64,000 nucleotides of DNA from Lysobacter sp. Root494 (GTDB lineage: Bacteria > Pseudomonadota > Gammaproteobacteria > Xanthomonadales > Xanthomonadaceae), in assembly GCF_001427225.1 (NCBI RefSeq), contig NZ_LMFH01000007.1, positions 1-64,000 of the forward strand, given 5' to 3'. The notes beneath the pieces are model-generated. The model searched no databases. It saw nothing but the letters and a program-made list of their open reading frames with translations, and was not told where the DNA came from. Positions within the stretch are counted from its first letter, which is position 1, and every line of letters starts with the position of its first letter. This document shows, piece by piece, positions 1 to 9,023 of the stretch. Position numbers and translations under genes: made by a program.

Positions 1-159
1 CCCGCTCCGTTCAGGCCCTCAGGCCGTCCCGATCAGCGGGGCGCGCATTGTGCACACCCCCAACAAAAATGGGAAGTGGGTGTGCGAAATTTTTCTGTCG
101 CTTGACGCAAACGCTTCCGTCGCTTCATGTTCGCGGCGCCATTTCACAGGACAACACGC

Positions 160-606
160 ATGCGCTTGGCGGCGATCTCGACTCTGGCTTTTGGTCTGTT
201 GCTAAGTGGCTGTGCCATGGGCAACGGGGAATGGGTGGAACTGGGCGGCCAACGCTATAGCGTGGAAATCGCCGATGACGACGCGGAACGCGCGCGCGGC
301 CTGATGTTCCGCGACTCGATGCCGGCGGATCACGGCATGCTGTTCATCCACGACTACGAGGAACCCCAGTCGTACTGGATGAAAAACACGCGGATTCCGC
401 TGGATATCCTGTATTTCGACAACGGGCGTCGGCTCGTTTCCCAGCAGCGCGACGTGCCGCCGTGCGCGTTGGGCGACGGATGCCCGCCTTATCCGAGCGA
501 CGCGGCGGCGCGCTACGTGCTCGAACTCAATGCTGGTGAAGCCGCACGGCTGAAGTTGAAAAACGGCACCGAACTGAGATTCAGCAGCGGCATACCGCAT
601 CCCTGA
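160..606 (+). CDS. DUF192 family lipoprotein
   Basis: A 148-residue protein. The N-terminus is a lipoprotein signal: a hydrophobic stretch from residue 4 ends in the lipobox LLSGC with the lipidated cysteine at position 18, so the mature protein should sit in the periplasm attached to a membrane. The rest matches the DUF192 fold (GLMFRDSMPADHGMLF, then YWMKNTRIPLDILYFD), a family with no settled biochemical role. I chose the ATG at 160 rather than the upstream in-frame ATG at 127 because AGGA lies about 8 bases before it and because only this start puts the signal peptide at the N-terminus. Two cysteines near residue 97-104 could form a disulfide. A terminator follows at once, so it is probably monocistronic. 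Family call is firm, function unknown. Confidence 0.88.
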   Translation: MRLAAISTLAFGLLLSGCAMGNGEWVELGGQRYSVEIADDDAERARGLMFRDSMPADHGMLFIHDYEEPQSYWMKNTRIPLDILYFDNGRRLVSQQRDVPPCALGDGCPPYPSDAAARYVLELNAGEAARLKLKNGTELRFSSGIPHP

Positions 607-620
607 ATCCTGAACTGAAA

Positions 621-645
621 AGGGCCGCAAACGCGGCCCTTTTTT
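621..645 (+). terminator. Intrinsic terminator after the DUF192 gene
   Basis: The arms AGGGCCGC and GCGGCCCT are separated by four bases and followed by six T. On the opposite strand the hairpin is followed by four T, so it may also stop transcription of the rubredoxin gene coming the other way. Confidence 0.85.
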
Positions 646-681
646 ATTGAACGGCGCCATGCAGGTGCAGGCGCGAACCCC

Positions 682-873
682 TCAGACTTCCATCATCTCA
701 AAATCGTCCTTGGTCACGCCGCAATCCGGACAGGTCCATGTGTCCGGAATGTCGTCCCAGCGCGTACCGGGCGCAATGCCTTCTTCCGGCAGCCCCTTGG
801 CCTCGTCATAAATGAAGCCACAGACGACGCACATCCAGGTGCGGTAAACGGCGGTCGCGGCAACTTCGTTCAT
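682..873 (-). CDS. Rubredoxin
   Basis: A 63-residue one-iron electron carrier of the cytoplasm. The four iron-binding cysteines are visible as CVVCG at residues 15-18 and CPDCG at 48-51, with the usual aromatic and acidic residues between them ([16 protein letters not shown]). The length is typical for rubredoxin with a short N-terminal extension. The start at 873 is preferred to the upstream in-frame start at 936 because the extra residues would be unlike the family and would run into the promoter region of thiE. The partner reductase is not in the window. It is divergent from thiE with 65 bases between the start codons. Confidence 0.93.
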   Translation of the reverse strand: MNEVAATAVYRTWMCVVCGFIYDEAKGLPEEGIAPGTRWDDIPDTWTCPDCGVTKDDFEMMEV

Positions 874-938
874 GGGTCGATAATGCGCAGGAAGCGGGGT
901 GCATATTTTGTCACGCCCGGACCCAGGATGCTGCACGC

Positions 939-1574
939 ATGAACCCGCATTGGCCCAGCCGCGGTCTCTACGCCATCACGCCCGACGAGCCGGATACGAA
1001 TCGGCTGCTTGCGCGCGTGGAAACCGTATTGGGGGCAGGCGCCAGCTGGCTGCAGTACCGCAATAAAACCGCCAGCGACGATCTTCGCGCCGAGCAGGCA
1101 CTCGCGCTGCAGTCGCTATGCAGCCGCTTCAAGGTGCCCTTGATCATCAACGACGACTGGGCCCTCGCCGCCGCGGTCGGCGCCGCCGGTGCGCACCTGG
1201 GTGAAGACGATGGCGAACTTGCCCTGGCACGCCACGAACTCGGCGCCGACGCGATCCTCGGCGCCTCCTGCTACAACGAGCTGAAACTCGCCCGCCAGGC
1301 GACATTTGCCGGCGCCAGCTATGTCGCGTTCGGCGCATTCTTCGCTTCGCCGACGAAGCCCAATGCGCGCCAGGCAGCGCCCGATCTGCTGCGTGAAGCC
1401 GCCGCGCTCGGTGTCCCGCGGGTAGCGATCGGCGGCATCACGCCCGACAATGCGCGACCGCTGGTCGAAGCCGGCGCTGATTTCCTCGCCGTCATCAGCG
1501 GCGTGTTCGACGCGCCTGACCCTGCGGCCGCTACCCGCGCCTATCTGTCCTGTTTCGAAGATCCCCACCCATGA
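939..1574 (+). CDS. thiE: Thiamine-phosphate synthase ThiE
   Basis: Joins the hydroxymethylpyrimidine pyrophosphate and thiazole phosphate halves to give thiamine phosphate in the cytoplasm. The 211-residue protein has the TIM-barrel landmarks of the family: LYAITPD at the N-terminus, WLQYRNK near residue 33 (diphosphate contacts), IINDDWALA near 68, GAHLGEDD near 85 and the phosphate-binding AIGGITPDN in the C-terminal third. AGGA lies about 10 bases before the ATG. Its stop overlaps the hemL start (ATGA), which suggests translational coupling. No TPP riboswitch was seen upstream, in contrast to thiC elsewhere in this window, so thiE may be controlled differently or be constitutive. Confidence 0.93.
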   Translation: MNPHWPSRGLYAITPDEPDTNRLLARVETVLGAGASWLQYRNKTASDDLRAEQALALQSLCSRFKVPLIINDDWALAAAVGAAGAHLGEDDGELALARHELGADAILGASCYNELKLARQATFAGASYVAFGAFFASPTKPNARQAAPDLLREAAALGVPRVAIGGITPDNARPLVEAGADFLAVISGVFDAPDPAAATRAYLSCFEDPHP

Positions 1575-2854
1575 AGAACGACCGCTCGCACGACCTGTTC
1601 ACCCGCGCCCTGGAGCTGATTCCCGGCGGCGTCAATTCACCGGTACGGGCTTTCAAGTCAGTGGGTGGCGAGCCGTTTTTCGCGGCACGCGCGGAGGGCG
1701 CCTATCTGTTCGACGTCGACGGAAACCGCTTTGTCGATTACGTCGGCTCGTGGGGACCGATGATTGCCGGCCATGCGCATCCGCAGGTGCTCGACGCGGT
1801 TGCACGCACGATGCGCGATGGCCTCAGTTTCGGCGTACCCAGTGCACTGGAAGTCACGATGGCCGAGGCCATTACCCAGATCATGCCGAGCTGCGAAATG
1901 GTCCGCATGGTGAATTCCGGCACGGAAGCCACGCTGTCGGCCATCCGCGTGGCGCGCGGCGCAACCGGGCGCACGCGTATCGTCAAGTTCGAAGGCTGCT
2001 ATCACGGCCATGGCGACAGTTTCCTGGTGAAGGCCGGCAGCGGCGTGATGACGTTGGGCCTGCCGAATTCGCCGGGCGTTCCGGCAGCGCTCGCCGATCT
2101 GACCCTGACGCTGCCGTACAACGATTTCGATGCGGCGACGAAACTGTTCGACGAAGTGGGAGGCGAAATCGCCGGCCTGATCATCGAACCCATCGTCGGC
2201 AACGCAAACTGCATCCTGCCGCGCGACGGCTACCTGCAACACCTGCGCGAGCTGTGCACCAGGCACGGCACGGTGCTGATCTTCGACGAAGTGATGACCG
2301 GTTTCCGCGTGGCACTGGGTGGAGCGCAGCAGCTGTATGGCATCACTCCCGACCTGAGCACCTTCGGCAAGATCATCGGCGGCGGCATGCCGGTGGGTGC
2401 TTACGGCGGCCGTCGCGACCTCATGGCGCAGGTCGCGCCGAGCGGGCCGATCTACCAGGCGGGAACGCTCAGCGGCAATCCGGTGGCGATGGCGGCGGGC
2501 CTTGCAACGCTCGACCTCATCCGTGCGCCCGGCTTCCATGCGGCACTGGAACGCGGTACGCACCGCTTGTGCGACGGACTCGAAGCCGCCGCGCGCGAAG
2601 CCGGCATCGCTTTCACCACGACGCGCGCACCGGGCATGTTCGGCCTGTATTTCCGCGAAGGGCCGGTGAAAACGTTCGAAGATGCGAAGGCATCCGATAC
2701 TGCGCGCTTCAATCGCTTCTTCCACGCGATGCTGGAGCGTGGCGTGTATCTGGCACCGTCGGCATTCGAAGCCGGTTTCATGTCGAGTGCACATGGCGAT
2801 GCCGAGATCGCACTGACGCTGGCGGCGGCGCGCGAAGCATTTACCAACCTGTAG
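1571..2854 (+). CDS. hemL: Glutamate-1-semialdehyde 2,1-aminomutase HemL
   Basis: Converts glutamate-1-semialdehyde to 5-aminolevulinate, the first committed step of tetrapyrrole synthesis in bacteria using the C5 route. The 427 residues match the usual length. The start [17 protein letters not shown] is the family signature, [20 protein letters not shown] binds the cofactor phosphate, [13 protein letters not shown] follows, and the pyridoxal-phosphate lysine is K267 in [18 protein letters not shown]. The ATG overlaps the thiE stop by four bases. A strong bidirectional terminator lies 22 bases downstream. Confidence 0.96.
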   Translation: MKNDRSHDLFTRALELIPGGVNSPVRAFKSVGGEPFFAARAEGAYLFDVDGNRFVDYVGSWGPMIAGHAHPQVLDAVARTMRDGLSFGVPSALEVTMAEAITQIMPSCEMVRMVNSGTEATLSAIRVARGATGRTRIVKFEGCYHGHGDSFLVKAGSGVMTLGLPNSPGVPAALADLTLTLPYNDFDAATKLFDEVGGEIAGLIIEPIVGNANCILPRDGYLQHLRELCTRHGTVLIFDEVMTGFRVALGGAQQLYGITPDLSTFGKIIGGGMPVGAYGGRRDLMAQVAPSGPIYQAGTLSGNPVAMAAGLATLDLIRAPGFHAALERGTHRLCDGLEAAAREAGIAFTTTRAPGMFGLYFREGPVKTFEDAKASDTARFNRFFHAMLERGVYLAPSAFEAGFMSSAHGDAEIALTLAAAREAFTNL

Positions 2855-2875
2855 CCCATCACGACCGCACGCAGC

Positions 2876-2902
2876 AAAAAAGCCCGGTTTCCCGGGCTTT
2901 TT
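2876..2902. terminator. Bidirectional terminator between hemL and argD-type gene
   Basis: The arms AGCCCGG and CCGGGCT, with A-rich flank on the left and T-rich flank on the right, form a hairpin that works in both directions between the two convergent genes. Confidence 0.9.
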
Positions 2903-2912
2903 CCTTATTCGA

Positions 2913-4136
2913 TCAACTCTTGACGAAGTCCGCGACCGCCATGCGCAGTCGCGAAATGCCTTCCGCGATATCCGCGTCGCCGATGTTGAGCGCCGGCACG
3001 AAGCGCAACACGTCCGGACCGGCCTGCAGCGTCAGCAGGCCATGTTCTACGCAGCGATCGAGGATCTCGCCGGCCTTGCCCGCGTGCGCATCCCTCAGCT
3101 GCGCGCCGACCATCAGGCCACGGCCCCGAATTTCGGAGAACGCACCGAACTCGGCATCGATGGCAGCCAGGCCATCGCGGATCGCCTGCGCCTGCTTCGC
3201 CACGTTGTCCAGCAATGCCTGCGATGACAGCTCGCGCAATGCAGCACGCGCGACGGCCGCGGCCAGCGGATTGCCGCCAAACGTCGTGCCGTGCGCGCCG
3301 AACTGCATTACTTCGGCCGCCTTTTCTCCAACAAGCATCGCGCCAATGGGGAAACCGCTGCCCAACGCCTTCGCCAACGTGATGACATCGGGCATGACGT
3401 CGTACGTGTGCGCGGCGAAGAGCTGGCCGGTGCGGCCCATGCCGCACTGGATCTCGTCGAATACCAGCAAGGCCTCATGGCGATCGCACAGCGCACGCAG
3501 GCCCTGCAGGAACCCGGGCGTCGCCGGCATCACTCCGCCTTCGCCCTGCACCGGTTCGACCAGCACGGCGCAGACATCGCCCGCCGCCATCGCGGCCTCT
3601 GCGGCGGCGAGGTCGTTGAAGTTGCTGTAGCGGAAGCCGGGTGGCAGCGGTTCGTAGCCTTCGTGGTACTTCGGCTGCGCCGTCGCCGTAACGGCGGCGA
3701 GCGTGCGTCCGTGGAAGCTGCCGCGGAAGCTGAGGATCACGCGGCGATCCGGCGTGCGACCCTGTGCGGTCGCCCACTTTCGCACCAGCTTGATCGCGCC
3801 CTCGTTGGCCTCGGCCCCGGAATTGCAGAAGAACACACGCTGCGCGAACCGCGAGGCTTCGACGAGCTCTTCGGCCAGGCGCAGCGTCGGTTCGCTGACG
3901 AAGACGTTGCTCGTGTGCCACAGCCTGCCGGCCTGTTCGGTCAGCGCGCCGACCAGCGCGGGATGCGCGTGGCCGAGTGCATTCACCGCGATGCCCGCGC
4001 CGAAGTCGACGTACTCGCGCCCGTCGCGATCCCAGATGCGTGAACCCTTGCCGTGATCGAGAACAATGCGCCGCGGTCGATAGACCGGCAGGTAGTAGCG
4101 TTCGGAGAGGGCGAAGAGTTCGGCGGACGTGTTCAT
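2913..4136 (-). CDS. argD: Acetylornithine/succinylornithine-type aminotransferase (ArgD/AstC family)
   Basis: A class III PLP aminotransferase that probably makes N-acetylornithine from the semialdehyde and glutamate in arginine synthesis, or works in the reverse sense on succinylornithine. Family marks in order: YLPVYRPRRIVLDHGKGSRI, the phosphate-binding FFCNSGAEANEGAIKLVRKW, SFHGRTLAA, LVFDEIQCGMGRTG, and the PLP lysine in VITLAKALGSGFPIGAM near residue 250. I took the ATG at 4136 (407 residues). A GTG five codons upstream (4151) is possible, and neither has a clear ribosome binding site. It stands alone rather than in an arginine operon, so substrate preference is open. It shares its terminator with hemL. 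Confidence 0.85.
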   Translation of the reverse strand: MNTSAELFALSERYYLPVYRPRRIVLDHGKGSRIWDRDGREYVDFGAGIAVNALGHAHPALVGALTEQAGRLWHTSNVFVSEPTLRLAEELVEASRFAQRVFFCNSGAEANEGAIKLVRKWATAQGRTPDRRVILSFRGSFHGRTLAAVTATAQPKYHEGYEPLPPGFRYSNFNDLAAAEAAMAAGDVCAVLVEPVQGEGGVMPATPGFLQGLRALCDRHEALLVFDEIQCGMGRTGQLFAAHTYDVMPDVITLAKALGSGFPIGAMLVGEKAAEVMQFGAHGTTFGGNPLAAAVARAALRELSSQALLDNVAKQAQAIRDGLAAIDAEFGAFSEIRGRGLMVGAQLRDAHAGKAGEILDRCVEHGLLTLQAGPDVLRFVPALNIGDADIAEGISRLRMAVADFVKS

Positions 4137-4205
4137 CAACGGCGGGCTCACTGACAGCGGCAGGCGGAAAGTGCGTATTTTGCCGCTTTTACCGCACTGC
4201 TGCCG

Positions 4206-4643
4206 TTACCAGCTACCGGTATTGGGCATCGACGCCCACGGTTCCGCCGGCGGCAATGCCGCGCCCTTCTGCAGCAGTTCGATCGAGATCAGGTCGGGCG
4301 TGCGCACGAAGGCCATGCGACCGTCGCGCGGCGGGCGGTTGATGGTGATGCCCATCGATTGCAGGTGCGCGCAGAGTGCGTAGATGTCGTCGACTTCGAA
4401 GGCCAGATGGCCAAAGTTGCGTGCGCTGCCGTAGTCCTCGTCCGGACTCCCATCGGAAGCGGGCCAGTTGAGGGTGAGTTCGATCTCGACGTCCGGGTTG
4501 CCCGGTGCCGCGAAGTAGACGAGCGTGAACTGGCCAGCCTCGCTGTCCATGCGTCGCGTCTGCACCAGGCCGAGGCCTTCGGTGAGGAAGCGGCTGGTCC
4601 TGTCCAGGTCGTGGACGCGGAGCATGGCGTGCAAATATTTCAT
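4206..4643 (-). CDS. Glyoxalase I-like (VOC family) protein
   Basis: A 145-residue vicinal-oxygen-chelate protein, probably lactoylglutathione lyase, which isomerises the methylglyoxal-glutathione hemithioacetal. All four expected metal ligands are in place: H5 in MKYLHAMLRV, E55 in EIELTLNW, H79 in FGHLAFEV and E122 in ISIELLQK. The start at 4643 is supported by GGAG about 8 bases upstream. A longer in-frame reading to 4814 has non-protein-like sequence and was dropped. The C-terminal tail after residue 127 is longer than in E. coli GloA. It lies just downstream of a short-chain dehydrogenase on the same strand, with 79 bases between them. Confidence 0.87.
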   Translation of the reverse strand: MKYLHAMLRVHDLDRTSRFLTEGLGLVQTRRMDSEAGQFTLVYFAAPGNPDVEIELTLNWPASDGSPDEDYGSARNFGHLAFEVDDIYALCAHLQSMGITINRPPRDGRMAFVRTPDLISIELLQKGAALPPAEPWASMPNTGSW

Positions 4644-4722
4644 CGGAATCTCCGGGGGTTTGCAGGACCGGTTTCGGCCGCGAGCGATTGCCTGCGAACT
4701 CGTCGCGGCCGGGGGCCGGCTC

Positions 4723-5538
4723 CTACAGGAAGAGGTCGGGGTACAGAGGTTGTGAGGGATCCACCGCGTAACCGGAAAGATCGGTGACGCCGGCTTCGGC
4801 CAGCACTTCGTCATCGATCAGGAAGTTGCCGCTGAAGCCGGCCGCCTTGCGGCTGAGCACTGCATGCGCCGCATCCGCCATGATCGTGGGCGAACGGCCA
4901 TTGGCCGCGCTCACGCCCGGAATCATGTTGAGCGCATCGGTGGCGATCAGCGTGCGCGGCCACAGGCCATTCACCGCGACGCCTTGGGGCCCGAATTCGC
5001 CAGCGAGTCCGATCGTGACGAAACTCATGCCCATCTTCGCCAGCGTGTAGCCGGTGTGCGGCGCCCACCACTTCGGATCCAGCGATGGCGGCGGGCACAG
5101 AGTCAGGATGTGCGGATTCGTCGATTCGAGCAGGTGCGGCAGGCACGCCTGCGCGCACAGGAAGGTGCCGCGTGCATTGACCTGCTGCATCAGGTCGAAG
5201 CGCTTCATCGGCGTATCGAGCGTGCCGCGCAGCCAGATCGCGCTGGCGTTGTTGACGAGGATGTCGATGCCGCCGAAGGCATCGACGGTCGCCGCGACGG
5301 CGGCATGCACTTCGTCTTCCTCCCGGATGTCGCATTTGAGTGCGAGTCCGCGTCCGCCGGCTTCGTTCACGGCTTCTGCGGCCGTGTAGATGGTGCCGGG
5401 AAGCCGCGGATTGGGCACCGACGACTTCGCGGCGATCGCGACGTTGGCGCCATCGCGAGCAGCGCGCAACGCGATCGCCAGGCCGATACCGCGCGAGGCG
5501 CCGGTGATGAAGAGGGTCTTGCCGGCGAGCGACGTCAT
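4723..5538 (-). CDS. Short-chain dehydrogenase, HSDL2-like
   Basis: A 271-residue NAD(P)-dependent oxidoreductase of the SDR family. The nucleotide-binding motif TGASRGIG spans residues 12-19, NNAS is at 96-99 and the catalytic Y164 and K168 lie in YTLAK. The sequence between the first strand and the second helix (AAKSSVPNPRLPGTIYTAAE) and CPPPSLDPKWW before the catalytic tyrosine are typical of the hydroxysteroid-dehydrogenase-like-2 subgroup, whose substrates are poorly defined but probably lipid-derived. It ends in PLYPDLFL. GAGG sits before the start. Cytoplasmic, no transmembrane segment. Confidence 0.87.
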   Translation of the reverse strand: MTSLAGKTLFITGASRGIGLAIALRAARDGANVAIAAKSSVPNPRLPGTIYTAAEAVNEAGGRGLALKCDIREEDEVHAAVAATVDAFGGIDILVNNASAIWLRGTLDTPMKRFDLMQQVNARGTFLCAQACLPHLLESTNPHILTLCPPPSLDPKWWAPHTGYTLAKMGMSFVTIGLAGEFGPQGVAVNGLWPRTLIATDALNMIPGVSAANGRSPTIMADAAHAVLSRKAAGFSGNFLIDDEVLAEAGVTDLSGYAVDPSQPLYPDLFL

Positions 5539-5548
5539 GGCCTGCCTC

Positions 5549-6208
5549 TCATGGTTTGGGTCCCTGCCCTTCGTTGTCTTCCCACTTCAGCAGCCGGCGT
5601 GTGACGAAGCGATACACCGGTTTGCCGGTCGCGAACCAGGCTTCGCGCAGCCACGAATGGCGCTTCAGCACGCGCCGTTCGACCGGCGTCAACGCCTGCG
5701 GGCAATAGGTGCGCTTGTGCTTGAGCAGGTGGCGCAGGTCTTCGCGCGCGAGCAGGCGCATCCAGCGCGAACGCGGGTGGCCGCGCGTGGCGAGCTGGAA
5801 ATCGATGACGCCGGGCGAGCCGTCGGCCAGCACGAGCCAGTTCGCTTCCTTGGCAAGGTCGTTGTGCGCGAGGCCACGGCGATGCAACCGCTGCAGAAGC
5901 CGCCGTGCATTGCGGAAGTAGGCGACATCGCCGTGCGGCGGGCGCTGGTACATCGCGGCGCCGTCGAGATAGCTGCGGTCGAGCCGGCGGCCGTCCCAGC
6001 GCAGCAGTTGGGGCATCGCGGGCAACCCGGCCACGCGTCGCAGCGCGAGTGCTTCGCGGCGGGCCAGCCACCATGCGGGCAGCCGCAGCCATAGCGGAAC
6101 GTGGATCAGGTCGCGACGCACGAACAGGCCCTGCTCGTCGCGCATGAGCGCGATGCGACCAAAACTGTCGGCCTTCAGGGCCGCGACTTCCTGCGATACG
6201 GATTGCAT
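5549..6208 (-). CDS. Small lipopolysaccharide-kinase/RIO-like phosphotransferase
   Basis: A 219-residue protein with a minimal kinase fold of the kind found in Kdo kinase, WaaP and RIO proteins. The catalytic loop HNDLAKEAN is at residues 115-123 and the metal-binding loop VIDFQ at 134-138. There is no glycine-rich loop of the eukaryotic type. Long basic stretches suggest a negatively charged partner such as lipopolysaccharide or membrane phospholipid. The ATG at 6208 has no Shine-Dalgarno sequence: TACACT lies six bases before it, so the message may be leaderless. It ends only 10 bases from the SDR start, so the two may be read together. Substrate is not predictable from sequence. Confidence 0.75.
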   Translation of the reverse strand: MQSVSQEVAALKADSFGRIALMRDEQGLFVRRDLIHVPLWLRLPAWWLARREALALRRVAGLPAMPQLLRWDGRRLDRSYLDGAAMYQRPPHGDVAYFRNARRLLQRLHRRGLAHNDLAKEANWLVLADGSPGVIDFQLATRGHPRSRWMRLLAREDLRHLLKHKRTYCPQALTPVERRVLKRHSWLREAWFATGKPVYRFVTRRLLKWEDNEGQGPKP

Positions 6209-6287
6209 GGCGCCAGTGTAAGGAATCGCGCCGGCAGCCGAACGCGGCGGGTGACGAAGACCTGTCGCCGGCTGCCATAATCGGCCG
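6209..6287. promoter_or_regulatory. Divergent promoters with leaderless-type spacing
   Basis: This 79-base gap separates two divergent genes. Toward the right, CATAAT (6276-6281), preceded by TG one base upstream as in an extended -10 box, lies six bases before the ATG at 6288. Toward the left, TACACT (6215-6220 on the minus strand) lies six bases before the ATG at 6208. Neither gene has a Shine-Dalgarno sequence. The transcription starts would coincide with the start codons. Confidence 0.5.
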
Positions 6288-8273
6288 ATGGAACCAACGT
6301 GGATCGAGAGCGCCAGCGCATGGATCAGTGCGCATCCCTTTGCCGCCGGCGCGGTTGTATTCCTGATTGCGTTCTGCGATGCGCTGATCATTGTCGGCAT
6401 GGTCGTACCTGCACTGCCGTTGCTGTTCGCGGTGGGCACGATGATCGGACTGGGCCACGTCAACGGTCCTTATGCGCTGCTGTCGGCGACGCTGGGTGCG
6501 TTCTGCGGCGACGGCCTGAGTTTCTGGATCGGGCGTCGCTGGGGCGTGCAACTGCGCCAGCGCTGGCCGTTCTCGCGCTATCCGCAGTGGCTGGATCGCG
6601 GCGAAACCATGTTCCGCCGGCGCGGCGTACAGAGCATCTTCGTTGCGCGTTTCGTCGGCGCGGTGCGGCCTTTCGTGCCGGCCATCGCGGGCATGCTGCA
6701 CATGCCGGTGCGGCGCTATGCATTGCCGAGCTTCGTCGCGTGCCTGCTGTGGTCGGCGCTGTTCCTCGCGCCGGGTTGGGTGCTCGGTGCTTCGTACGAT
6801 GCCGTTGCGGCCGTGGCCGACCGGCTTACTTTGGTGCTCGGCGGCCTGATCGCCGCAATCGCCCTGGTGTGGGCCTGCGTTCTCTATACGTGGCGCTGGT
6901 TCGCCGGCCACGCGGACAACCTGCTTGCACGCATGCTGAAGTGGACGCGGCGGCATCCACACCTGGGGCGTTATGCGGCCGCACTGATCGACCCCAATCG
7001 GCCCGAGTCACCTTCGCTGCTGATGCTTGCCGTGTGCCTGCTGGCGATCAGCTGGGCGTGGTTCACCCTGCTCGCCTCACTGCTGGCGAGCGGCGGGCCA
7101 CTCGCGCTCGACCACACCGTCCACGAATTCATGTGGAACCTGCGCAATCCGCTCGCCGATCGCCTGATGGCGGGGCTGGCGAGTGTTGGCGATGCGTCGG
7201 TGCTGGGGCCCGCGGCACTGGTCGCATTGCTGTATCTGCTGTGGCGCAAACGCTGGACCGCGGCGGCACATTGGATTGCCGCGATCGTGTTCGGCCTGGT
7301 CTTCACCAATGTGCTCGAAGCGGCGATCGACATGCCACGACCGCCAACGGCGCCTGCCGGTTTCGGCTTTCCCTCCGTCGCGGTGACGATGACGACGATC
7401 GTGTTCGGCTTCTTTGCCGTGCTGATCGCGCGCGAACTGCCGGGACGCCAGCGCGTGTGGCCGTATCTGCTCGCGGGTGTAGTGACGACGGTGATCGCAT
7501 TCGCGCGCCTGTATCTCGGCGCGCATTGGCCGAGCGATCTCGTTGGCGGAACGCTGTTCGGCATTCTCTGGCTACTGGTGCTGGGGCTTGCGTATCGGCG
7601 TCACGTGGCGCGTTCGTTCTGGATGCGGCCGCTGGCTTGGGCGTTCTATACCGTGTTCGTCGCCGCTGCCTTGTGGCATGCGCCGCGCAACGCCGATCGC
7701 TTGCTGGCGCGCTTCGACGCTGCCGCTCCGACCACGACGCTCGCCGCGGCGAGCTGGTGGACGCGTGACTGGGCGAGCTTGCCCTCGCATCGCAACGAAC
7801 GCGACGCACGCCGGCGCTGGGCGCTGGACGTACAGGTGGCGGGATCGTTGAAGCCGTTGCAGGACGCGCTAGTCGCGCAGGGATGGCGCGTGCAACCGCA
7901 GGCCGGCTGGGTCGCGACGCTGGGACTGCTCGACGACGACACGCCCGCGCGCGAACAGGTGGTATTGCCCGCGACGCTCGACGCTCGTCCCGAACAACTG
8001 CTGCTGTTGCGTCCGGGCCGCGCGCCCGACGAACAGATCGCGTTGCGCCTGTGGCCCGCGCCGGCAACGTTGGACGACGGCACGCGCTTGTGGATGGGGA
8101 CGGCGCAGACGCTGCGCTATCTCAGGCCGTTGCGCGCGGCGTCGCTATGGCTGCCAGTGGCCGACAACGGTAACGCACACGCGCAGGTGCGCGAGGCGTT
8201 GCAAGCATTCCATCCGGTGGAAGCGCCGCACCCGCAGGACGGCGTGCCGGTGTTGCGGCTCCGCACTCCGTAG
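6288..8273 (+). CDS. DedA / PAP2 / LssY-like membrane fusion protein
   Basis: A 661-residue inner-membrane protein with three parts. Residues 1-200 are a DedA (SNARE-associated) domain with the FVARFVGAVRPFVPAIAGM motif, a family linked to undecaprenyl-phosphate and phospholipid flipping. Residues about 240-440 form a PAP2 phosphatase-like bundle of membrane helices. The soluble C-terminal 200 residues resemble the LssY C-terminal domain. The PAP2 signature is damaged: motif 1 ends in DMPRP with glutamate in place of the lysine, motif 2 reads PSVAV where PSGH is expected, while motif 3 (ARLYLGAHWPSD) is intact. Catalytic activity is therefore doubtful. The start was taken from the DedA alignment. 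Confidence 0.82.
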   Translation: MEPTWIESASAWISAHPFAAGAVVFLIAFCDALIIVGMVVPALPLLFAVGTMIGLGHVNGPYALLSATLGAFCGDGLSFWIGRRWGVQLRQRWPFSRYPQWLDRGETMFRRRGVQSIFVARFVGAVRPFVPAIAGMLHMPVRRYALPSFVACLLWSALFLAPGWVLGASYDAVAAVADRLTLVLGGLIAAIALVWACVLYTWRWFAGHADNLLARMLKWTRRHPHLGRYAAALIDPNRPESPSLLMLAVCLLAISWAWFTLLASLLASGGPLALDHTVHEFMWNLRNPLADRLMAGLASVGDASVLGPAALVALLYLLWRKRWTAAAHWIAAIVFGLVFTNVLEAAIDMPRPPTAPAGFGFPSVAVTMTTIVFGFFAVLIARELPGRQRVWPYLLAGVVTTVIAFARLYLGAHWPSDLVGGTLFGILWLLVLGLAYRRHVARSFWMRPLAWAFYTVFVAAALWHAPRNADRLLARFDAAAPTTTLAAASWWTRDWASLPSHRNERDARRRWALDVQVAGSLKPLQDALVAQGWRVQPQAGWVATLGLLDDDTPAREQVVLPATLDARPEQLLLLRPGRAPDEQIALRLWPAPATLDDGTRLWMGTAQTLRYLRPLRAASLWLPVADNGNAHAQVREALQAFHPVEAPHPQDGVPVLRLRTP

Positions 8274-8287
8274 ACGACAGGCGACTT

Positions 8288-8863
8288 CTACGACACCAGT
8301 TCCAGCAACCGATCGAGCCGCGCATGCAGATCGTCGAGCTGCAGCAGTTCCTGCCGCTGCGAATCGTGCAACGGAAGCAGTTCCGCCAGCCGCCAGCCGA
8401 CCCATGCCGCGTCATCGAACAACCCATGCGGTGCATGCGCGTATTCGCCGCCGATCTTTTCGATGATCGAATCGAGCAGTACCGGGAGCAATCCATGCTC
8501 GGGTCGAACAGGCTCGCTTGAATCGGTTTCACGCCAGCTCACGTCGGCGATCTGCAGGCCGTTGTCACGCACCCGCGCACGCTCGACGTGGAAGCGCCGC
8601 GCGCCGCGGATGCGCAGCGTAAGCAGGCCATCGTCGCCCTGGCCAAAATCCTCGATCAGCGCTTCGGTCCCGAACGCCGCCGCCGTCGTCGGCGCGCCCA
8701 CTTCTTCGCCCTTGAGGATCATGCAAACGCCGAACCCGTGGCCATTGCGGCCACAGTCGCGGACAAGATCGAGGTAGCGCGCTTCGAATACACGCAGCCC
8801 AAACGCTGCGCCCGGCAACAGCACGGTATGCAGCGGAAACAGCGGGAGGGATTCGGTGGGCAT
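8288..8863 (-). CDS. LON substrate-binding domain protein
   Basis: A 191-residue stand-alone LON N-terminal (PUA-like) domain, without the AAA+ and protease parts of Lon. The family signature is at the N-terminus: LPLFPLHTVLLPGAAFGLRVFEARYLDL, then GFGVCMILKGEE and a G-x-L-x-L-R-x-x-G stretch (GLLTLRIRGARRF). Such proteins occur widely in Xanthomonadaceae; their role is unproven, perhaps peptide or degron recognition. The start codon has no Shine-Dalgarno sequence, and TAGACT lies seven bases before it. Confidence 0.85.
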   Translation of the reverse strand: MPTESLPLFPLHTVLLPGAAFGLRVFEARYLDLVRDCGRNGHGFGVCMILKGEEVGAPTTAAAFGTEALIEDFGQGDDGLLTLRIRGARRFHVERARVRDNGLQIADVSWRETDSSEPVRPEHGLLPVLLDSIIEKIGGEYAHAPHGLFDDAAWVGWRLAELLPLHDSQRQELLQLDDLHARLDRLLELVS

Positions 8864-9023
8864 TGGCGGCAGTCTACCTATCGCCGGCGCCTTGGAGAGT
8901 CGAGCCGGCGCGACTGTTTCGGCGAGTCAACTCGATGTGCGAATTACAAGGTCGAGGTCAGTGGAAGGGCTCGGAACCCGATCTCCGCTGCCTTGAACAT
9001 GAGCGGAGCAAGCCCTACAAGGC

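Noticed and set aside
1450-3630. A 726-codon plus-strand frame across thiE, hemL and the aminotransferase gene
   Set aside because: Out-of-frame reading through real genes in GC-rich DNA; the peptide is arginine-rich and has no family resemblance.
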